NCBI GenBank assembly: GCA_016219015.1
Contig: JACRCL010000001.1
Coordinates: forward strand, 1 to 64,000
DNA from: Deltaproteobacteria bacterium
Lineage (GTDB): Bacteria; Desulfobacterota; GWC2-55-46
Direction: 5' to 3'
DNA length: 64,000 nt
Shown one piece after another: positions 20,695 through 30,705 of this stretch (positions are counted from its first letter, which is position 1; each line of letters starts with the position of its first letter). The translations under genes and the position numbers were made by a program. The notes under the pieces were generated by a model that had not been told where the DNA came from, made no database searches, and saw only the letters and a list, made by a program, of their open reading frames with translations.

Positions 20695-21801
20695 TTACCG
20701 GATGACCTCGGAGAACGCCCTTATGAACCGCTCGTTCTCCCCGGGCAGCCCAACCGTTACCCTTATGTATTCAGGCAGGTTATAGCCGGCCATGGGCCTG
20801 ACTATGACCCCCTTCCTCAATAGCGCGTCGTAGAACCTCTTGCCGTCGTTTACCTTTATAAGGAAGAAATTCGCCTCGGTATCGACGCACTCGAAGCCCA
20901 AAGAGCGGACCTCTTTAAAAAGGTATTTAATGCCTTCGGCGTTGTTCGCCCTCGTCCTTTCGAGGTGAGCGTCGTCGCCGAGCGCGGCGATGGCCGCCGC
21001 CTGCGCGAGCGAGTTGACGTTGAAAGGCTGGCGCACCCTGTTCATATAGTCAATCATCTGCGGAGGCGCCACCCCGTAGCCTATCCGGAGGCCCGCAAGC
21101 CCGTATATCTTGGAAAACGTCCGGAGGAGCAGTACCGGCCTGCCTTCCGTAATATGGCCGAGGGTGTCCGGGAAATCGGCGCTCCGCACGAACTCGCGGT
21201 ACGCCTCGTCCACGCATACGATAACGTCCTCAGGGACCTCTTTAATGAACCTGTTGAACTCCCTGGCCGTTACTATCGTCCCGGTCGGGTTATTCGGGTT
21301 GGCGATAAATACTATCCTCGTCTTTTTAGTCACGGCCTTTGCCATGGCCTTAAGATCGTGCCTCATGGCTTTTAAGGGCACCAGCCTGCCTTTGGCCCCG
21401 ACGGTCTTTATCACTATCGGGTAGACGGCAAAGGACGGGTCCGCCATCACCGCCTCATCGCCGGATTTGAGGAACGCCCTTACAAGAAGCTCTATTATCT
21501 CGTTCGAGCCGTTGCCGAATATGAGCGTCTCCGGCGGCACACCGAGGAAGGACGAAAGCCTCTCCCTCAGGTAATAGCATGAGCCGTCGGGGTACCTGTG
21601 GAGGTTCGACAGCGCCCCTGCGACGGCCTCGACCGCCTTCTTCGAGGGCCCGAGCGGGTTCTCGTTGGAGGCGAGCTTTATCGAGCCCTTTATCCCGAGC
21701 TCCCTTTCAAGCTCCTCGATCGGTTTGCCGGGAGGGTAAGGGACGAGTGAAGAGATATTTTTCGATACCGTGAGCTTGAGTGGTTTTTCTTTCGTTATCA
21801 T
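20695..21801 (-). CDS. hisC: Histidinol-phosphate/aromatic aminotransferase
   Basis: 368 residues; PLP-dependent class I/II aminotransferase. The PLP lysine is in RTFSKIYGLAGLRIGYG, with NPNNPTGTIV and VDEAYREFV as further cofactor-site motifs. Sequence resembles HisC, but the position between pheA and aroF in an aromatic operon suggests it also, or mainly, transaminates phenylpyruvate and 4-hydroxyphenylpyruvate. Whether a second hisC exists in the genome cannot be seen here. Confidence 0.92.
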   Translation of the reverse strand: MITKEKPLKLTVSKNISSLVPYPPGKPIEELERELGIKGSIKLASNENPLGPSKKAVEAVAGALSNLHRYPDGSCYYLRERLSSFLGVPPETLIFGNGSNEIIELLVRAFLKSGDEAVMADPSFAVYPIVIKTVGAKGRLVPLKAMRHDLKAMAKAVTKKTRIVFIANPNNPTGTIVTAREFNRFIKEVPEDVIVCVDEAYREFVRSADFPDTLGHITEGRPVLLLRTFSKIYGLAGLRIGYGVAPPQMIDYMNRVRQPFNVNSLAQAAAIAALGDDAHLERTRANNAEGIKYLFKEVRSLGFECVDTEANFFLIKVNDGKRFYDALLRKGVIVRPMAGYNLPEYIRVTVGLPGENERFIRAFSEVIR

Positions 21802-21845
21802 GGAGTTTCTTTGAGCAGCAGTATTTTTTCACGCCGGTGAGCCCG

Positions 21846-22928
21846 TTACTGATGGGACCTCGCGTAGGAGCCGAGCACCTTCAGGAACGAGCAGGACTTT
21901 TCAAGCTCGGCGACGGCCTCTTTTACCGGAGAGTCGGTGATGTGCCCGTCGAGGTCAACGAAGAATACGTACTCCCACGCCTTTGTCTTCAGGGGCCGCG
22001 ATTCTATCTTCGTAAGGTTTATCCCCCTTGACGCGAAGGGTTTGAGCATCGAATAGAGCGCGCCCGGTGAATCCTTTATCGCGAACATAACCGAGGTCTT
22101 GTCGGCGCCGGTCTTTTTGCTCTGGTCCTGGCCTATGACGAGGAAGCGGGTGAAGTTGTTCGCGTTGTCCTCGATGTTCTTCTCTATCACGCGGAGGTCG
22201 TAGAGGCTCGCGGCCGCCGGAGAGGCTATAGCGGCGGTCTGCGCGTCTTCCGAGGCCATCTGCGCGGCCATGGCCGTGGAGGAGACGTCGAAGACGAGCG
22301 CGTTCGGCAGGTTGTTCTTTATCCAGTACTTGCACTGGGCCAGCGCGTGCGGGTGCGAGCAGACCTTCGCGATGTCGGACGGATCGCCGGACTTATTCAA
22401 CAGCGCCAGCGATATCTCGAGCAATACCTCGGCGGATATCTTGAGGTTCGAGGTGACGAACATGTCGAGGGTGTGGCTCACCACGCCCTCGGTCGTGTTC
22501 TCGATGGGCACGACCCCGAAATCCGCCCTGCCCTTCTCAACGTCGTCAAAGACGTCGGCTATGTCCTTTTTCGGGACGAACTCCCCTGATGCGCCGAAGT
22601 GCTGCATGCAGGCCTGGTGCGTGAAGGTGGCCACCGGCCCGAGGAACGCTATCTTTATAGGTTTTTCAAGGGAAAGCGAGGCGCTCATGATTTCCCTGAA
22701 GACGTTACGGAGCGCCTTGGTGGGGAAAGGCCCCCTGTTGTTCTCGGAAAGCCTCCTGTATATCTCCCGCTCCCTCTCCGGGGCGTAGAAGTCCCTCTGC
22801 TCCCTCGATTTCGCCTTCCCGACCTCGATCACGAGCTCAGCCCTTTTGTTGAGGAGCTCGAGTATCTCGATGTCGACATCGTCGATACCGCGCCTCAGCT
22901 CTTCTATGTCCGGGGGCCTTTTAGTCAT
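21846..22928 (-). CDS. pheA: Bifunctional chorismate mutase/prephenate dehydratase
   Basis: 360 residues. Residues 1 to about 88 are an AroQ-type chorismate mutase (IDDVDIEILELLNKRAELVIEVGKAK). Residues about 91-270 are prephenate dehydratase, with FLGPVATFTHQA, PIENTTEGVV and the catalytic TRFLVIG. The C-terminal ACT domain (about 280-355; DSPGALYSML, ESRPLK) binds phenylalanine for feedback control. Length matches the P-protein family. It is the first gene of the aromatic operon; the upstream 225 bases hold an R5 repeat and a small hairpin (GAACAAT/ATTGTTC, 23014-23032). Confidence 0.95.
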   Translation of the reverse strand: MTKRPPDIEELRRGIDDVDIEILELLNKRAELVIEVGKAKSREQRDFYAPEREREIYRRLSENNRGPFPTKALRNVFREIMSASLSLEKPIKIAFLGPVATFTHQACMQHFGASGEFVPKKDIADVFDDVEKGRADFGVVPIENTTEGVVSHTLDMFVTSNLKISAEVLLEISLALLNKSGDPSDIAKVCSHPHALAQCKYWIKNNLPNALVFDVSSTAMAAQMASEDAQTAAIASPAAASLYDLRVIEKNIEDNANNFTRFLVIGQDQSKKTGADKTSVMFAIKDSPGALYSMLKPFASRGINLTKIESRPLKTKAWEYVFFVDLDGHITDSPVKEAVAELEKSCSFLKVLGSYARSHQ

Positions 22929-23031
22929 CGGATTTCATGGATTTCCTTTGAGAATCAGAAAGATAGATTAATTTATTCCTTAATAAAAATCAACAGGTAT
23001 TTACAGGGTTTCCGAACAATGCGGAATTGTT

Positions 23032-23148
23032 CAGGCTGCCTTAAAAAGTTCCAGATGCGAGGCGTCAAGGAGTGAGGAATGAGGCGTACTCTCCTTACGC
23101 TGTGACAAGACGAAGACAACGAAGCAGATGGACTTTTTAAGCAGCCTG
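23032..23148. repeat. R5 repeat, full copy
   Basis: 117 bp with arms CAGGCTGCCTTAAAAAG and CTTTTTAAGCAGCCTG and an inner GAGGCGTA...TACGC stem. Opposite orientation to the copy at 11561. It lies between pheA and accA, ending 5 bases before the accA stop. Confidence 0.85.
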
Positions 23149-23153
23149 CCCTG

Positions 23154-24125
23154 CTAATATCGTTTGGGCTCGGAGAATACCCCCATGCCGCGGAATTTTT
23201 TATACCTGGCCTCTATGAGGTCTTCCTGGCCGAGCGGGCTTAATTCCTTAAGGGATGAAATAAGTGCGGATTTGAGGTTCTTATAGGCGGCGTCAGGCTC
23301 CCTGTGGGCGCCTCCCACGGGCTCTTTTACGACCTTATCGACTACACCCATCTTCAACAGCTCCTCTGCCTCTATCTTCAAGGCCTTGGCCGCGAGGTCG
23401 GCCTTTGTGCCGTCTTTCCACAGTATCGCGGCGCAGCCTTCCGGGGAGATGACCGAATACGTCGAGAACTCCATCATAAGCACCCTGTCAGCCACACCTA
23501 TGGCAAGCGCGCCGCCGCTGCCCCCCTCGCCTATGACGGTGGTGACTATGGGGACCTTGAGCCTCGACATCGCCATCAGGTTCGTGGCTATGGCCTCGGA
23601 CTGGCCCCTCTCCTCGGCCCCTATGCCGGGGTAAGCGCCGGGCGTGTCTATGAAAGTGAATATGGGCCTCCGGAACCTCTCGGCCAGTTCCATGAGCCTC
23701 AGGGCCTTCCTGTACCCTTCCGGATGGGGCATGCCGAAGTTCCTGAGGACCTTGTCCTTCGTGTTCCTGCCCTTCTGCTGGCCGAGCACAAGGACGGGCG
23801 CGCCCTCAAGCCTCGCGATCCCCCCCACTATGGCCGGGTCGTCCTTGAAGCACCTGTCCCCGTGAAGCTCCATGAAGTCCTCGAATATGTTCTGGATGTA
23901 ATCGAGGGTATAGGGCCTGTCAGGGTGCCTCGCGACCTGCGTTACCTGTGAGGGCGTAAGCCTGGAGTAGATATCCTTCAGGAGGTTCTTCGCCTTTTTC
24001 TCGAGCTTGGCTATCTCGTCGGCGTGGCGCGAGGGCCCTTCGGACTGAAAGGCCTTGAGCTCCTCTATCTTTTTCTCTATCTCCTCGACGGGCTTTTCGA
24101 ACTCAAGCCAGTGCCTGTAGACCAT
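23154..24125 (-). CDS. accA: Acetyl-CoA carboxylase carboxyltransferase subunit alpha
   Basis: 323 residues from ATG 24125, with AGGAG 8 bases upstream; a TTG one codon earlier is less likely. With AccD it transfers CO2 from biotin to acetyl-CoA, giving malonyl-CoA. The crotonase-type core has [54 protein letters not shown] and [15 protein letters not shown], all typical. It is 33 bases downstream of dnaE, the dnaE-accA pairing common in Proteobacteria. Confidence 0.96.
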   Translation of the reverse strand: MVYRHWLEFEKPVEEIEKKIEELKAFQSEGPSRHADEIAKLEKKAKNLLKDIYSRLTPSQVTQVARHPDRPYTLDYIQNIFEDFMELHGDRCFKDDPAIVGGIARLEGAPVLVLGQQKGRNTKDKVLRNFGMPHPEGYRKALRLMELAERFRRPIFTFIDTPGAYPGIGAEERGQSEAIATNLMAMSRLKVPIVTTVIGEGGSGGALAIGVADRVLMMEFSTYSVISPEGCAAILWKDGTKADLAAKALKIEAEELLKMGVVDKVVKEPVGGAHREPDAAYKNLKSALISSLKELSPLGQEDLIEARYKKFRGMGVFSEPKRY

Positions 24126-24158
24126 CAAAAATGCTCCTTGATAAGTAAAGATTTCCTA

Positions 24159-27100
24159 TTATATTACTTTAACGCTGCTCCCGTCTATAAGGTCTTTGAT
24201 CCGCGCGAGCGCCTCTTCCGAGGGCGTTATTTTCATGCCTTCGCTTACGGCCACCACCACGTCCCCGTCAGGGTAGACCAGACGGAGGTATACCGGCGAG
24301 GAGCCGGGGTTTTCTTCGAGTATCTTCTTAAGCTCAGCGAGCTTGTCCGCGTTGAGCGATTCGGCCGGGGCCGATATATGCGTATTCTTGACCTTGAGCT
24401 TCTTCTCCATCTTTTTCGCCTCATCGACGGGCGTTATGTCGGTGGCGAGGAGCTTTACCTTGTCCTCGTCCTTCTCAAGCCTGCCGATTATCAGGAGCGG
24501 ACGCTCCGATGAGATGGCGTCCCTTACCTTCCTGTAAAGGTCCGAGAAGAGCGTGACCTCCACCGAGCCGGTCAAGTCCTCCACCCTTATGAAGGCCATA
24601 CGGTCGCCCTTCTTGGTCGTTATCTCCTTCAATTCAGTCACGATCCCGCCGACCGTGACCTCCGAGCCGTCCTCTTTTTCAACGAGCCCTTCGATGGTCG
24701 AGGTCGCGTAAAGTTCAAGCTCCTCCTTGCAGCCCGCGAGCGGGTGTGAGGAGAAGTAAAATCCGAGCGTCTCCTTCTCGAACGAAAGGGCCTCCTTGTC
24801 CGTCCATTCGGGGGCGTTCAACTGCGCGGGCGCGGTCCTTACGGCCGCCGGCGAGCCGCCGAGCACGTCGAATATCGACTTCTGCCCGTTGTCCCTGTCC
24901 CTCTGTACGCCCTGCGCCTCGTCCATCGCGGATTCGAGCGAGGCAAAGAGCCTTGACCTTTTCTCGCCGGTAAAATCAAAGGCCCCGCATTTCACGAGGC
25001 TCTCTATCACCTTCTTGTTCACCTTCCTCGAATCCACCCGGCTCAAGAAATCAACAAGGGACTTGAACGGGTCTTCTTTCCTGACCGACAATATCTCGTC
25101 TATCGCCGCCTCCCCGACGTTCTTGACGGCGGCAAGGCCGAAGCGTATCCTGTTGCCCGAGACGGTAAACTCCATCGAGCTGGCGTTCAGGTCGGGCGGG
25201 GCCACGGAGATGCCCATATCCTTGCACTCGTTTATGTATTTAACGACCTGGTCGGTATTATTCATGTCCGAGCCGAGCAGGGCGGCCATGAACTCGACGG
25301 TATAATGGGCCTTGAGGTACCCCGTCTGGTAGGCTATGAGCGCGTAGGCGGCGCTGTGGCTCTTGTTGAAGCCGTAGCCCGCGAACTTGGCCATGAGGTC
25401 GAATATCTTCTCGGACTTCTTCGCCGGTATGTTCTTCTTCTTCGCCCCGTCGAGGAACTTCGTCCTCTGGATGATCATCTCTTCGGGGAGCTTCTTACCC
25501 ATCGCCTTGCGGAGGACGTCCGCGTCTCCGGGGGTGTAGCCCGCGAGCACCTTGGCGATCTCCATGACCTGCTCCTGGTAGACCATGACGCCGTAGGTGT
25601 TCTCGAGTATATCCTTCAGCTCCGGGACTTCGTACTGTATGGCGGTCCTCTTGTGCTTCCGAGCTATGAAGTCGTCTACCATGCCGCTCTGCAGCGGCCC
25701 CGGCCTGTACAGGGCCACGGCGGCTATCAAGTCCTCGAAGGTCTCGGGCTTTAATTTACGCAGCAGGTCCTTCAAGCCCGAGCTTTCGAGCTGGAATATG
25801 CCGTTAGTGTTGCCGCTGGCGATGAGCGTGTACGTCCCGGCGTCGTCGAGGGAGAGGTTATCGATGTCTATCTCCACGCCCCTGTTAGCCCTTACCAGCC
25901 TCACGGTCTTGTCTATTACCGTAAGGGTCTTCAACCCGAGGAAGTCGAATTTGACCAGCCCTATCTTCTCCACGTCCTTCATCGGGTACTGGGTCGTGAC
26001 GACGTCTTCCTTCTGGCTCTTGTACAGGGGGAGGTACTCGACAAGCGGCCTGTTCGAGATGACGACCCCGGCGGCGTGGGTGGAGGCGTGGCGGGGCAGC
26101 CCCTCAAGCGCTATGGCGTAGTCTATGAGCTCCTTTACCTTCGGGTCGTCATCGGCGAGCTTTTTAAGCCTCGGCTCCTGCACAAGGGCGTCCGTGATGG
26201 TGATATTGAGCTGGTTGGGGACGAGCTTGGCGATCCTGTCGACGTCCCCGTAAGGCATGTCAAGGGCCCTGCCCACGTCCCTCAGGCACGCCTTCGCCTT
26301 CATCTGGCCGAAGGTTATTATCTGCGTGACGTTGTCCGCGCCGTACCTTTCGGTGACGTACTTTATGACCTCGTCCCTCTTCTCGAAGCAGAAGTCTATG
26401 TCGATATCGGGCAGGCTTATCCTGTCCGGGTTCAGGAACCTCTCGAACAGCAGGTTGTATCTTATCGGGTCGAGGTTGGTTATGCCGAGGGAGTAGGCGA
26501 CGAGGCTCCCGGCGGCAGAGCCTCTGCCGGGGCCGACGGGTATGTCCCTGCCCCTCGCGTACTCGATAAAGTCGTTGACTATGAGGAAGTAGCCGGGGAA
26601 ACCCATGCCCTTTATGACCTTCAGCTCCTTCTGGAGCCTGTCGTAGTAATGCCATTTTACCGGCTCGACGTCGATACCCTTGCCCGTCATGGCCGCGAGC
26701 CTTTTTTCAAGCCCCGCGGCGGCCTTCGCCTCTATTACGCTCTCAAGGGTCTCTCCTGAGGGCACGGGGTACTCGGGCAACTTGTTCTCCCCGAGCTTCA
26801 TCTCGAAGTTGCACCGCTCGGCTATCTCTATGGTGTTGGCCAGCGCCTCGGGCGTGTCCTTGAAAGACTCGAACATCTCATCAGGGGGCTTGACATAGAG
26901 CTCGTCAGTGGTAAAGCGCATCCTGTTAGGGGTGTTCACGTTTGCGCCGGTCTGGATGCAGAGAAGGATATCGTGGACCTTCGCGTCCTCTTTTTTAAGG
27001 TAATGGCAGTCGTTGGTGGCTACGACCGGTATATCGAGGCTCCGGCTCAACTCAAGCAGCCCCTTGTTGACCTTTTCCTGCTCTTCAAGCCCGTTATGCT

Positions 27101-27629
27101 GTATCTCCAGGTAGAAGCGCCTGTTCGCGAATATTTCCTTATATTCGTTCGCCGCCCTTATCGCCGCTTCCTTCTGGCCCATCGAGAGGTTGTAAGCCAC
27201 CTCCCCGTGAAGACAGGCGCTCAAGGCTATAAGCCCATCGTTATATTCCTTCAACAGCTCCTTGTCCACCCTGGGCTTGTAGTAGAACCCCTCCAGATAG
27301 GCCTTCGTGAGGAGCCTGCATAGGTTCTGGTACCCTTTGGCGTTCTTGACGAGCAGTACGAGATGGAAGGCGGTCTCGCCCCTTGTGGCGGTCCTGTCGG
27401 TCCGGCTGCCGGGCGCGACGTACATCTCGCACCCGATAATGGGCTTTACCCCCTTTGACATGGCCTTCTGGTAGAACTCGACGGCGCCGAAGAGGTTCCC
27501 GTGGTCGGTCACGGCAACGGCCGGCATCTTGTATTCCTTGGCAAGGGAGATGAGGGCCTCGGGCCTTATCGCCCCGTCCAGAAGGCTGTACTGGGTATGG
27601 AGGTGGAGGTGGACGAAATTGGAATGCAT
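24159..27629 (-). CDS. dnaE: DNA polymerase III alpha subunit
   Basis: 1156 residues; the replicative polymerase of the DnaE1 type. The N-terminal PHP domain starts with FVHLHLHTQYSLLDGAI; the palm has PDIDIDF (about residues 403-409) with the catalytic aspartates, and VGPGRGSAAGSLV and SHSAAYALIAYQTGYLKAHY of the fingers. A tandem HhH region (about residues 830-880) and an OB domain (about 990-1070, TVGGIVTELKEITTKKG) follow. No clear ribosome site precedes ATG 27629, which is unusual in this window. It forms an operon with accA. Confidence 0.97.
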   Translation of the reverse strand: MHSNFVHLHLHTQYSLLDGAIRPEALISLAKEYKMPAVAVTDHGNLFGAVEFYQKAMSKGVKPIIGCEMYVAPGSRTDRTATRGETAFHLVLLVKNAKGYQNLCRLLTKAYLEGFYYKPRVDKELLKEYNDGLIALSACLHGEVAYNLSMGQKEAAIRAANEYKEIFANRRFYLEIQHNGLEEQEKVNKGLLELSRSLDIPVVATNDCHYLKKEDAKVHDILLCIQTGANVNTPNRMRFTTDELYVKPPDEMFESFKDTPEALANTIEIAERCNFEMKLGENKLPEYPVPSGETLESVIEAKAAAGLEKRLAAMTGKGIDVEPVKWHYYDRLQKELKVIKGMGFPGYFLIVNDFIEYARGRDIPVGPGRGSAAGSLVAYSLGITNLDPIRYNLLFERFLNPDRISLPDIDIDFCFEKRDEVIKYVTERYGADNVTQIITFGQMKAKACLRDVGRALDMPYGDVDRIAKLVPNQLNITITDALVQEPRLKKLADDDPKVKELIDYAIALEGLPRHASTHAAGVVISNRPLVEYLPLYKSQKEDVVTTQYPMKDVEKIGLVKFDFLGLKTLTVIDKTVRLVRANRGVEIDIDNLSLDDAGTYTLIASGNTNGIFQLESSGLKDLLRKLKPETFEDLIAAVALYRPGPLQSGMVDDFIARKHKRTAIQYEVPELKDILENTYGVMVYQEQVMEIAKVLAGYTPGDADVLRKAMGKKLPEEMIIQRTKFLDGAKKKNIPAKKSEKIFDLMAKFAGYGFNKSHSAAYALIAYQTGYLKAHYTVEFMAALLGSDMNNTDQVVKYINECKDMGISVAPPDLNASSMEFTVSGNRIRFGLAAVKNVGEAAIDEILSVRKEDPFKSLVDFLSRVDSRKVNKKVIESLVKCGAFDFTGEKRSRLFASLESAMDEAQGVQRDRDNGQKSIFDVLGGSPAAVRTAPAQLNAPEWTDKEALSFEKETLGFYFSSHPLAGCKEELELYATSTIEGLVEKEDGSEVTVGGIVTELKEITTKKGDRMAFIRVEDLTGSVEVTLFSDLYRKVRDAISSERPLLIIGRLEKDEDKVKLLATDITPVDEAKKMEKKLKVKNTHISAPAESLNADKLAELKKILEENPGSSPVYLRLVYPDGDVVVAVSEGMKITPSEEALARIKDLIDGSSVKVI

Positions 27630-27900
27630 GGGTTAGAAGGTAACATATTTCGGGGGTTTTGGGTAGAGGATTGGATGGGGCTGGTTTTTGGGTAAAGCGG
27701 TACGAAAGAGTACGGTTTGAAAAAAGAGAAAAGAAAAAATAGTATGCGGGTTCAGGTTATTACCTGAACCCCGCAATAGCAAAAAATTAATGCGTACCCC
27801 CCCCCAAAAAATACATCTGGCGCGCGGGGGTGGATAACAGGACGGGGGCTGAAAATGCCCTGTCAACCGCTCCGCGCGCCATGTTCTAACTATTTTGGTC
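27630..27900. other. Leader/intergenic region upstream of dnaE
   Basis: About 270 bases with no gene recognised. It holds an A-rich tract (27716-27742), the hairpin listed at 27747, a run of nine C followed by six A (27796-27811), and a GC-rich stretch with GCGCGC. The dnaE promoter is expected here but I cannot pick a clear one. Confidence 0.5.
27747..27775 (-). terminator. Probable terminator of the feo operon
   Basis: GCGGGTTCAGGT pairs with ACCTGAACCCCGC (one bulged C) around a TATT loop. On the minus strand the hairpin is followed by ATACTATTTTTTCTTTTCTC, an imperfect T tract. It could end transcripts reading out of the dtxR-like gene before dnaE. The T tract starts 7 bases after the stem, so efficiency is uncertain. 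Confidence 0.45.
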
Positions 27901-28016
27901 TGTCATTCTGAGCGCGTGAGCCGAAGCCCTGAGCGAAGCGAAGGGGAAGAATCCCGGAGCTGATTGAATCGGCAAGTTACAGGATTCTTCGTCGCCTTCG
28001 GCTCCTCAGAATGACA
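27901..28016. repeat. R2 repeat, long copy
   Basis: 116 bp from TGTCATTCTGAGCGCGTGAG to CTCAGAATGACA, with the inner complementary segments GGAAGAATCCCGGAGC and GGATTCTTCG. It is followed at 28021-28042 by one arm of an R5 element. Confidence 0.85.
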
Positions 28017-28020
28017 ATTT

Positions 28021-28042
28021 AATGGACTTTTTCAGCAGCCTG
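28021..28042. repeat. R5 half-arm next to an R2 copy
   Basis: AATGGACTTTTTCAGCAGCC, the right arm of the R5 family, without its left partner. With 39246-39326 it shows R2 and R5 units being found joined. Confidence 0.6.
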
Positions 28043-28047
28043 ACCCG

Positions 28048-28707
28048 CTAAAATATCTTTTTAACGTATATCTCTTTTATTATCTCCGGGTCGAGCGCAA
28101 GGGTAGTCTCGCCTATCTGTATGACGAAGGCGGGCCTCTTCTGGTGCACCCTCAATGTGGAGCCGGGGACTATCCCGAGGGTGCCGAGCTTGTCGAGCCT
28201 CATGTGGGAGTTCGACGCTATGAATATTATCCTCCCGCTCTCGCCGACATCCAGGGCGTTCAGCTGCTGGACGATGGGCTTCATCTCCCCGCGCTCCTTC
28301 TTGCAGCAGTTCCCCCTCGGTATCGGCAGGCCGTGAGGGCATGTCGGCGGATGGCCGAGCAAAGTGCAAATACTGTCTGTGACCTCAGGGGAGAGCGTGT
28401 GCTCGAAGGAGCAGGCGTTCTTCTCTATCGACGCCTCGTCCATGGCGAGCACTTCGGTCAGGAGCCTCTCGGCGAGCCTGTGCCTCCTTATGGCGGCCTC
28501 GGCAAGCCTCTCGCCGTCCATCGTAAGGACGATATTATCGCCGCTGATGTTCACCAGCCCGGCCCTTCCCATGTCCTCAAGGGTCTTTATGTCAGCCTCC
28601 TCGGCGACCTCCTCTATCCCGAGGAGCTGCCTTACGGAGTTGGACCCCTGCTCCCTCTGGGACCAGATGAACTCAAGGACCTCTTCGACGGCTTTGTTCC
28701 CGGCCAT
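28048..28707 (-). CDS. DtxR/MntR-family metal-dependent regulator with FeoA-like SH3 domain
   Basis: 219 residues. Residues 1 to about 65 form a winged-helix DNA-binding domain, followed by the dimerisation domain with metal-site-like residues (RRHRLAERLL, EKNACSFEHTLSPEVTD) and a Cys-rich stretch HPPTCPHGLPIPRGNCC, typical of iron-type members. The last about 75 residues (LNALDVGESGRIIFI ... LGIVPGSTLRVHQK) form a FeoA/SH3-like domain. It is 9 bases after feoB and has GGAGGGTAC before its ATG, so it is co-transcribed. Likely an iron-responsive regulator whose FeoA domain could also act on FeoB; no separate feoA is present. Confidence 0.85.
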   Translation of the reverse strand: MAGNKAVEEVLEFIWSQREQGSNSVRQLLGIEEVAEEADIKTLEDMGRAGLVNISGDNIVLTMDGERLAEAAIRRHRLAERLLTEVLAMDEASIEKNACSFEHTLSPEVTDSICTLLGHPPTCPHGLPIPRGNCCKKERGEMKPIVQQLNALDVGESGRIIFIASNSHMRLDKLGTLGIVPGSTLRVHQKRPAFVIQIGETTLALDPEIIKEIYVKKIF

Positions 28708-28716
28708 GTACCCTCC

Positions 28717-30690
28717 TTAAAGTGTGACGCCGAATATCTTTAGGATGAGATTGAGCGCCCCGCCCATGAGGACAGCGAACGGGAATATGAAAAGCGTCAT
28801 CCAGACCGCCGCCTTAGCTCCCCTTTCCTTTACTATCATGAAGAAGTTGGCTATGCACGGCACGAAAAGCGTCATCGTGACGAGGCTTACCACGACCTGG
28901 TTCGGCGTGAGCAGCCCGTCCTTCTGCAGGGCAAAAAGCCCGGCCGCGCCGTAGTCTCTCCGCAAAAACCCGACTATGAAGGCCTTCGTCGTCTCCACCG
29001 GCAGGTCCAGGAAGCCCACTATCACCGGCGAGCCCGCGGCCTCCAGATACTTCAACGCGTTCGTCTTATCGAGCGCGAAGAGGAGCAGGGTGCCGAGCAC
29101 GAAAAGCGGGACGGCCTCTTTCAGGTACCACTCTACCCGCACAAGGGTCTTCAAGACTATGTTCGAGAGCTGCGGCATCCTTATGGGCGGTATCTCGAGG
29201 ATAAAGTCCGACGATTCGCCCGGCAATACCTTTGAGGCGAGATAGCCGACGAGGAGCGTCACTACCACGACGCTGCCCGCCCACCAGAGCGTGGCGGCCA
29301 AGGATACGGCCCCGAGCATGCCGAGTATTACCCCGAGCTGTGCCGAGCACGGCACGCCGAGCGCGAGCAGAAGGGTGACTATCACCCTCTCCTTTTTTGT
29401 CTCGAGTATCCTCGTGGTCATCGTGGCCATGGTGTCGCACCCGAGCCCCAGCACCATCGGCAGGACCGCCTTACCGTTAAGCCCCATGAGCTTGAATATC
29501 TTATCGACCATTATCGCGAGCCTCGGCAAATACCCGGAGTCCTCGAGGAAGCTGAAAAATATGAAGAAAAAGCCTACTATCGGCAGCACTATCGCTATGG
29601 CGTAGGTAAAGGCCATCGTTACGATGCCGTACGGCCCGACGATAAGGTCGTGCATAAGGCCGCTCGGGAAGACGTACTCCACGACCCTCGTTGTCCAGGG
29701 GTTTAAGTACGCCTTGAAGATAGTATTCTCGAAAAAGTTGACGCTTACTCCTGCACCGAGGACTCCGACGAACTCGTACATGAAGAACAATACAGCCAGC
29801 AGTATCGGGACCCCCCAGACGGGGTGCATCGAAAGCGACCCAATCAGTGTGGAGAGCTTGCTCTTTCCCGTGTGCTCCTGCCTTACGACCTTCTCCACAA
29901 TGGAATCAACGGTCTTGAGCCTTGTCCTGTTTATGATATAGCCAATCGGCTCCTTGAAGCGGGCCTGGGTCTCCGTCCTTATCTGCTCTATCCCGGCCGT
30001 TGCGCCGGGGGCGCTTTCGGCCACCCAGTCGTTCAGGGTCGTATCGTTTGAAAGGAGCATTATCGCCAGCGACCTGTTCGATATCCGCGCCGCCGGAAGG
30101 AGCCCTCCTATCCTCTTTATGCCTTCTTCTATGTTCGGGTGGTAGGCGACGTTGAAGTCCGGGCTTTTCCTGTGCGTGAAGGCGTCAAAGAGCTTGTCGA
30201 GGTTCCACCTCTGGGTGGCTATCGTGGGCACGACGCCAAGGCCCATCGACCTGGAAAGGCCGTCCGCGTCTATCGTGATGCCCCTTTCCCCGGCCTCGTC
30301 GTACATGTTGAGCGCCAATGTGACCGGCAGCCCCATCTCCGCGAGCTGGAGCGTTATAAGGAGGCCCCTCCTAAGGTTCTTCGAGTCCATCACCTGCAGC
30401 ACCGACCCGATATCCTCGTTCAGGAGGATGTCCCTGGTGACGCGCTCGTCCTCGCTCATGGGCACGAGGCTGTTCACGCCGGGGCTGTCGATTATGCCGA
30501 AGCGCTGGCCGCCGATCTTGGCAGTTCCGCGGGAGACCTCCACGGTCGTGCCCGGGTAGTTCGAGACGGTGGCGTACCTGCCGGTCAGGGCGCCGAATAT
30601 GACGCTCTTGCCGACGTTGGGGTTGCCGACGAGGACCAGCCACTTCTCGCCCGCCTTCAACGCCTCTTTATGTTTGCCGTGACCGTGCAT
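28717..30690 (-). CDS. feoB: Ferrous iron transport protein B
   Basis: 657 residues; Fe(II) uptake across the inner membrane, coupled to an N-terminal G domain. G1 is GNPNVGKS (residues 22-29), G3 is DSPG and G4 is NMYD; the membrane part (from about residue 285) has two Gate motifs, including GLGCDTMATMTTR and GVPCSAQLG, both with the conserved cysteine. It is shorter than the about 770-residue E. coli protein. A Fur-box-like site lies 15 bases before the ATG and the fur gene is directly upstream, so iron repression is likely. No Shine-Dalgarno sequence is evident. Confidence 0.95.
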   Translation of the reverse strand: MHGHGKHKEALKAGEKWLVLVGNPNVGKSVIFGALTGRYATVSNYPGTTVEVSRGTAKIGGQRFGIIDSPGVNSLVPMSEDERVTRDILLNEDIGSVLQVMDSKNLRRGLLITLQLAEMGLPVTLALNMYDEAGERGITIDADGLSRSMGLGVVPTIATQRWNLDKLFDAFTHRKSPDFNVAYHPNIEEGIKRIGGLLPAARISNRSLAIMLLSNDTTLNDWVAESAPGATAGIEQIRTETQARFKEPIGYIINRTRLKTVDSIVEKVVRQEHTGKSKLSTLIGSLSMHPVWGVPILLAVLFFMYEFVGVLGAGVSVNFFENTIFKAYLNPWTTRVVEYVFPSGLMHDLIVGPYGIVTMAFTYAIAIVLPIVGFFFIFFSFLEDSGYLPRLAIMVDKIFKLMGLNGKAVLPMVLGLGCDTMATMTTRILETKKERVIVTLLLALGVPCSAQLGVILGMLGAVSLAATLWWAGSVVVVTLLVGYLASKVLPGESSDFILEIPPIRMPQLSNIVLKTLVRVEWYLKEAVPLFVLGTLLLFALDKTNALKYLEAAGSPVIVGFLDLPVETTKAFIVGFLRRDYGAAGLFALQKDGLLTPNQVVVSLVTMTLFVPCIANFFMIVKERGAKAAVWMTLFIFPFAVLMGGALNLILKIFGVTL

Positions 30691-30705
30691 GGTTTGTAGG
30701 TTATA

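Noticed and set aside
27796-27811. Run of nine C followed by six A as a slippage or regulatory signal
   Set aside because: Non-coding, no associated motif; may also be a homopolymer sequencing issue.
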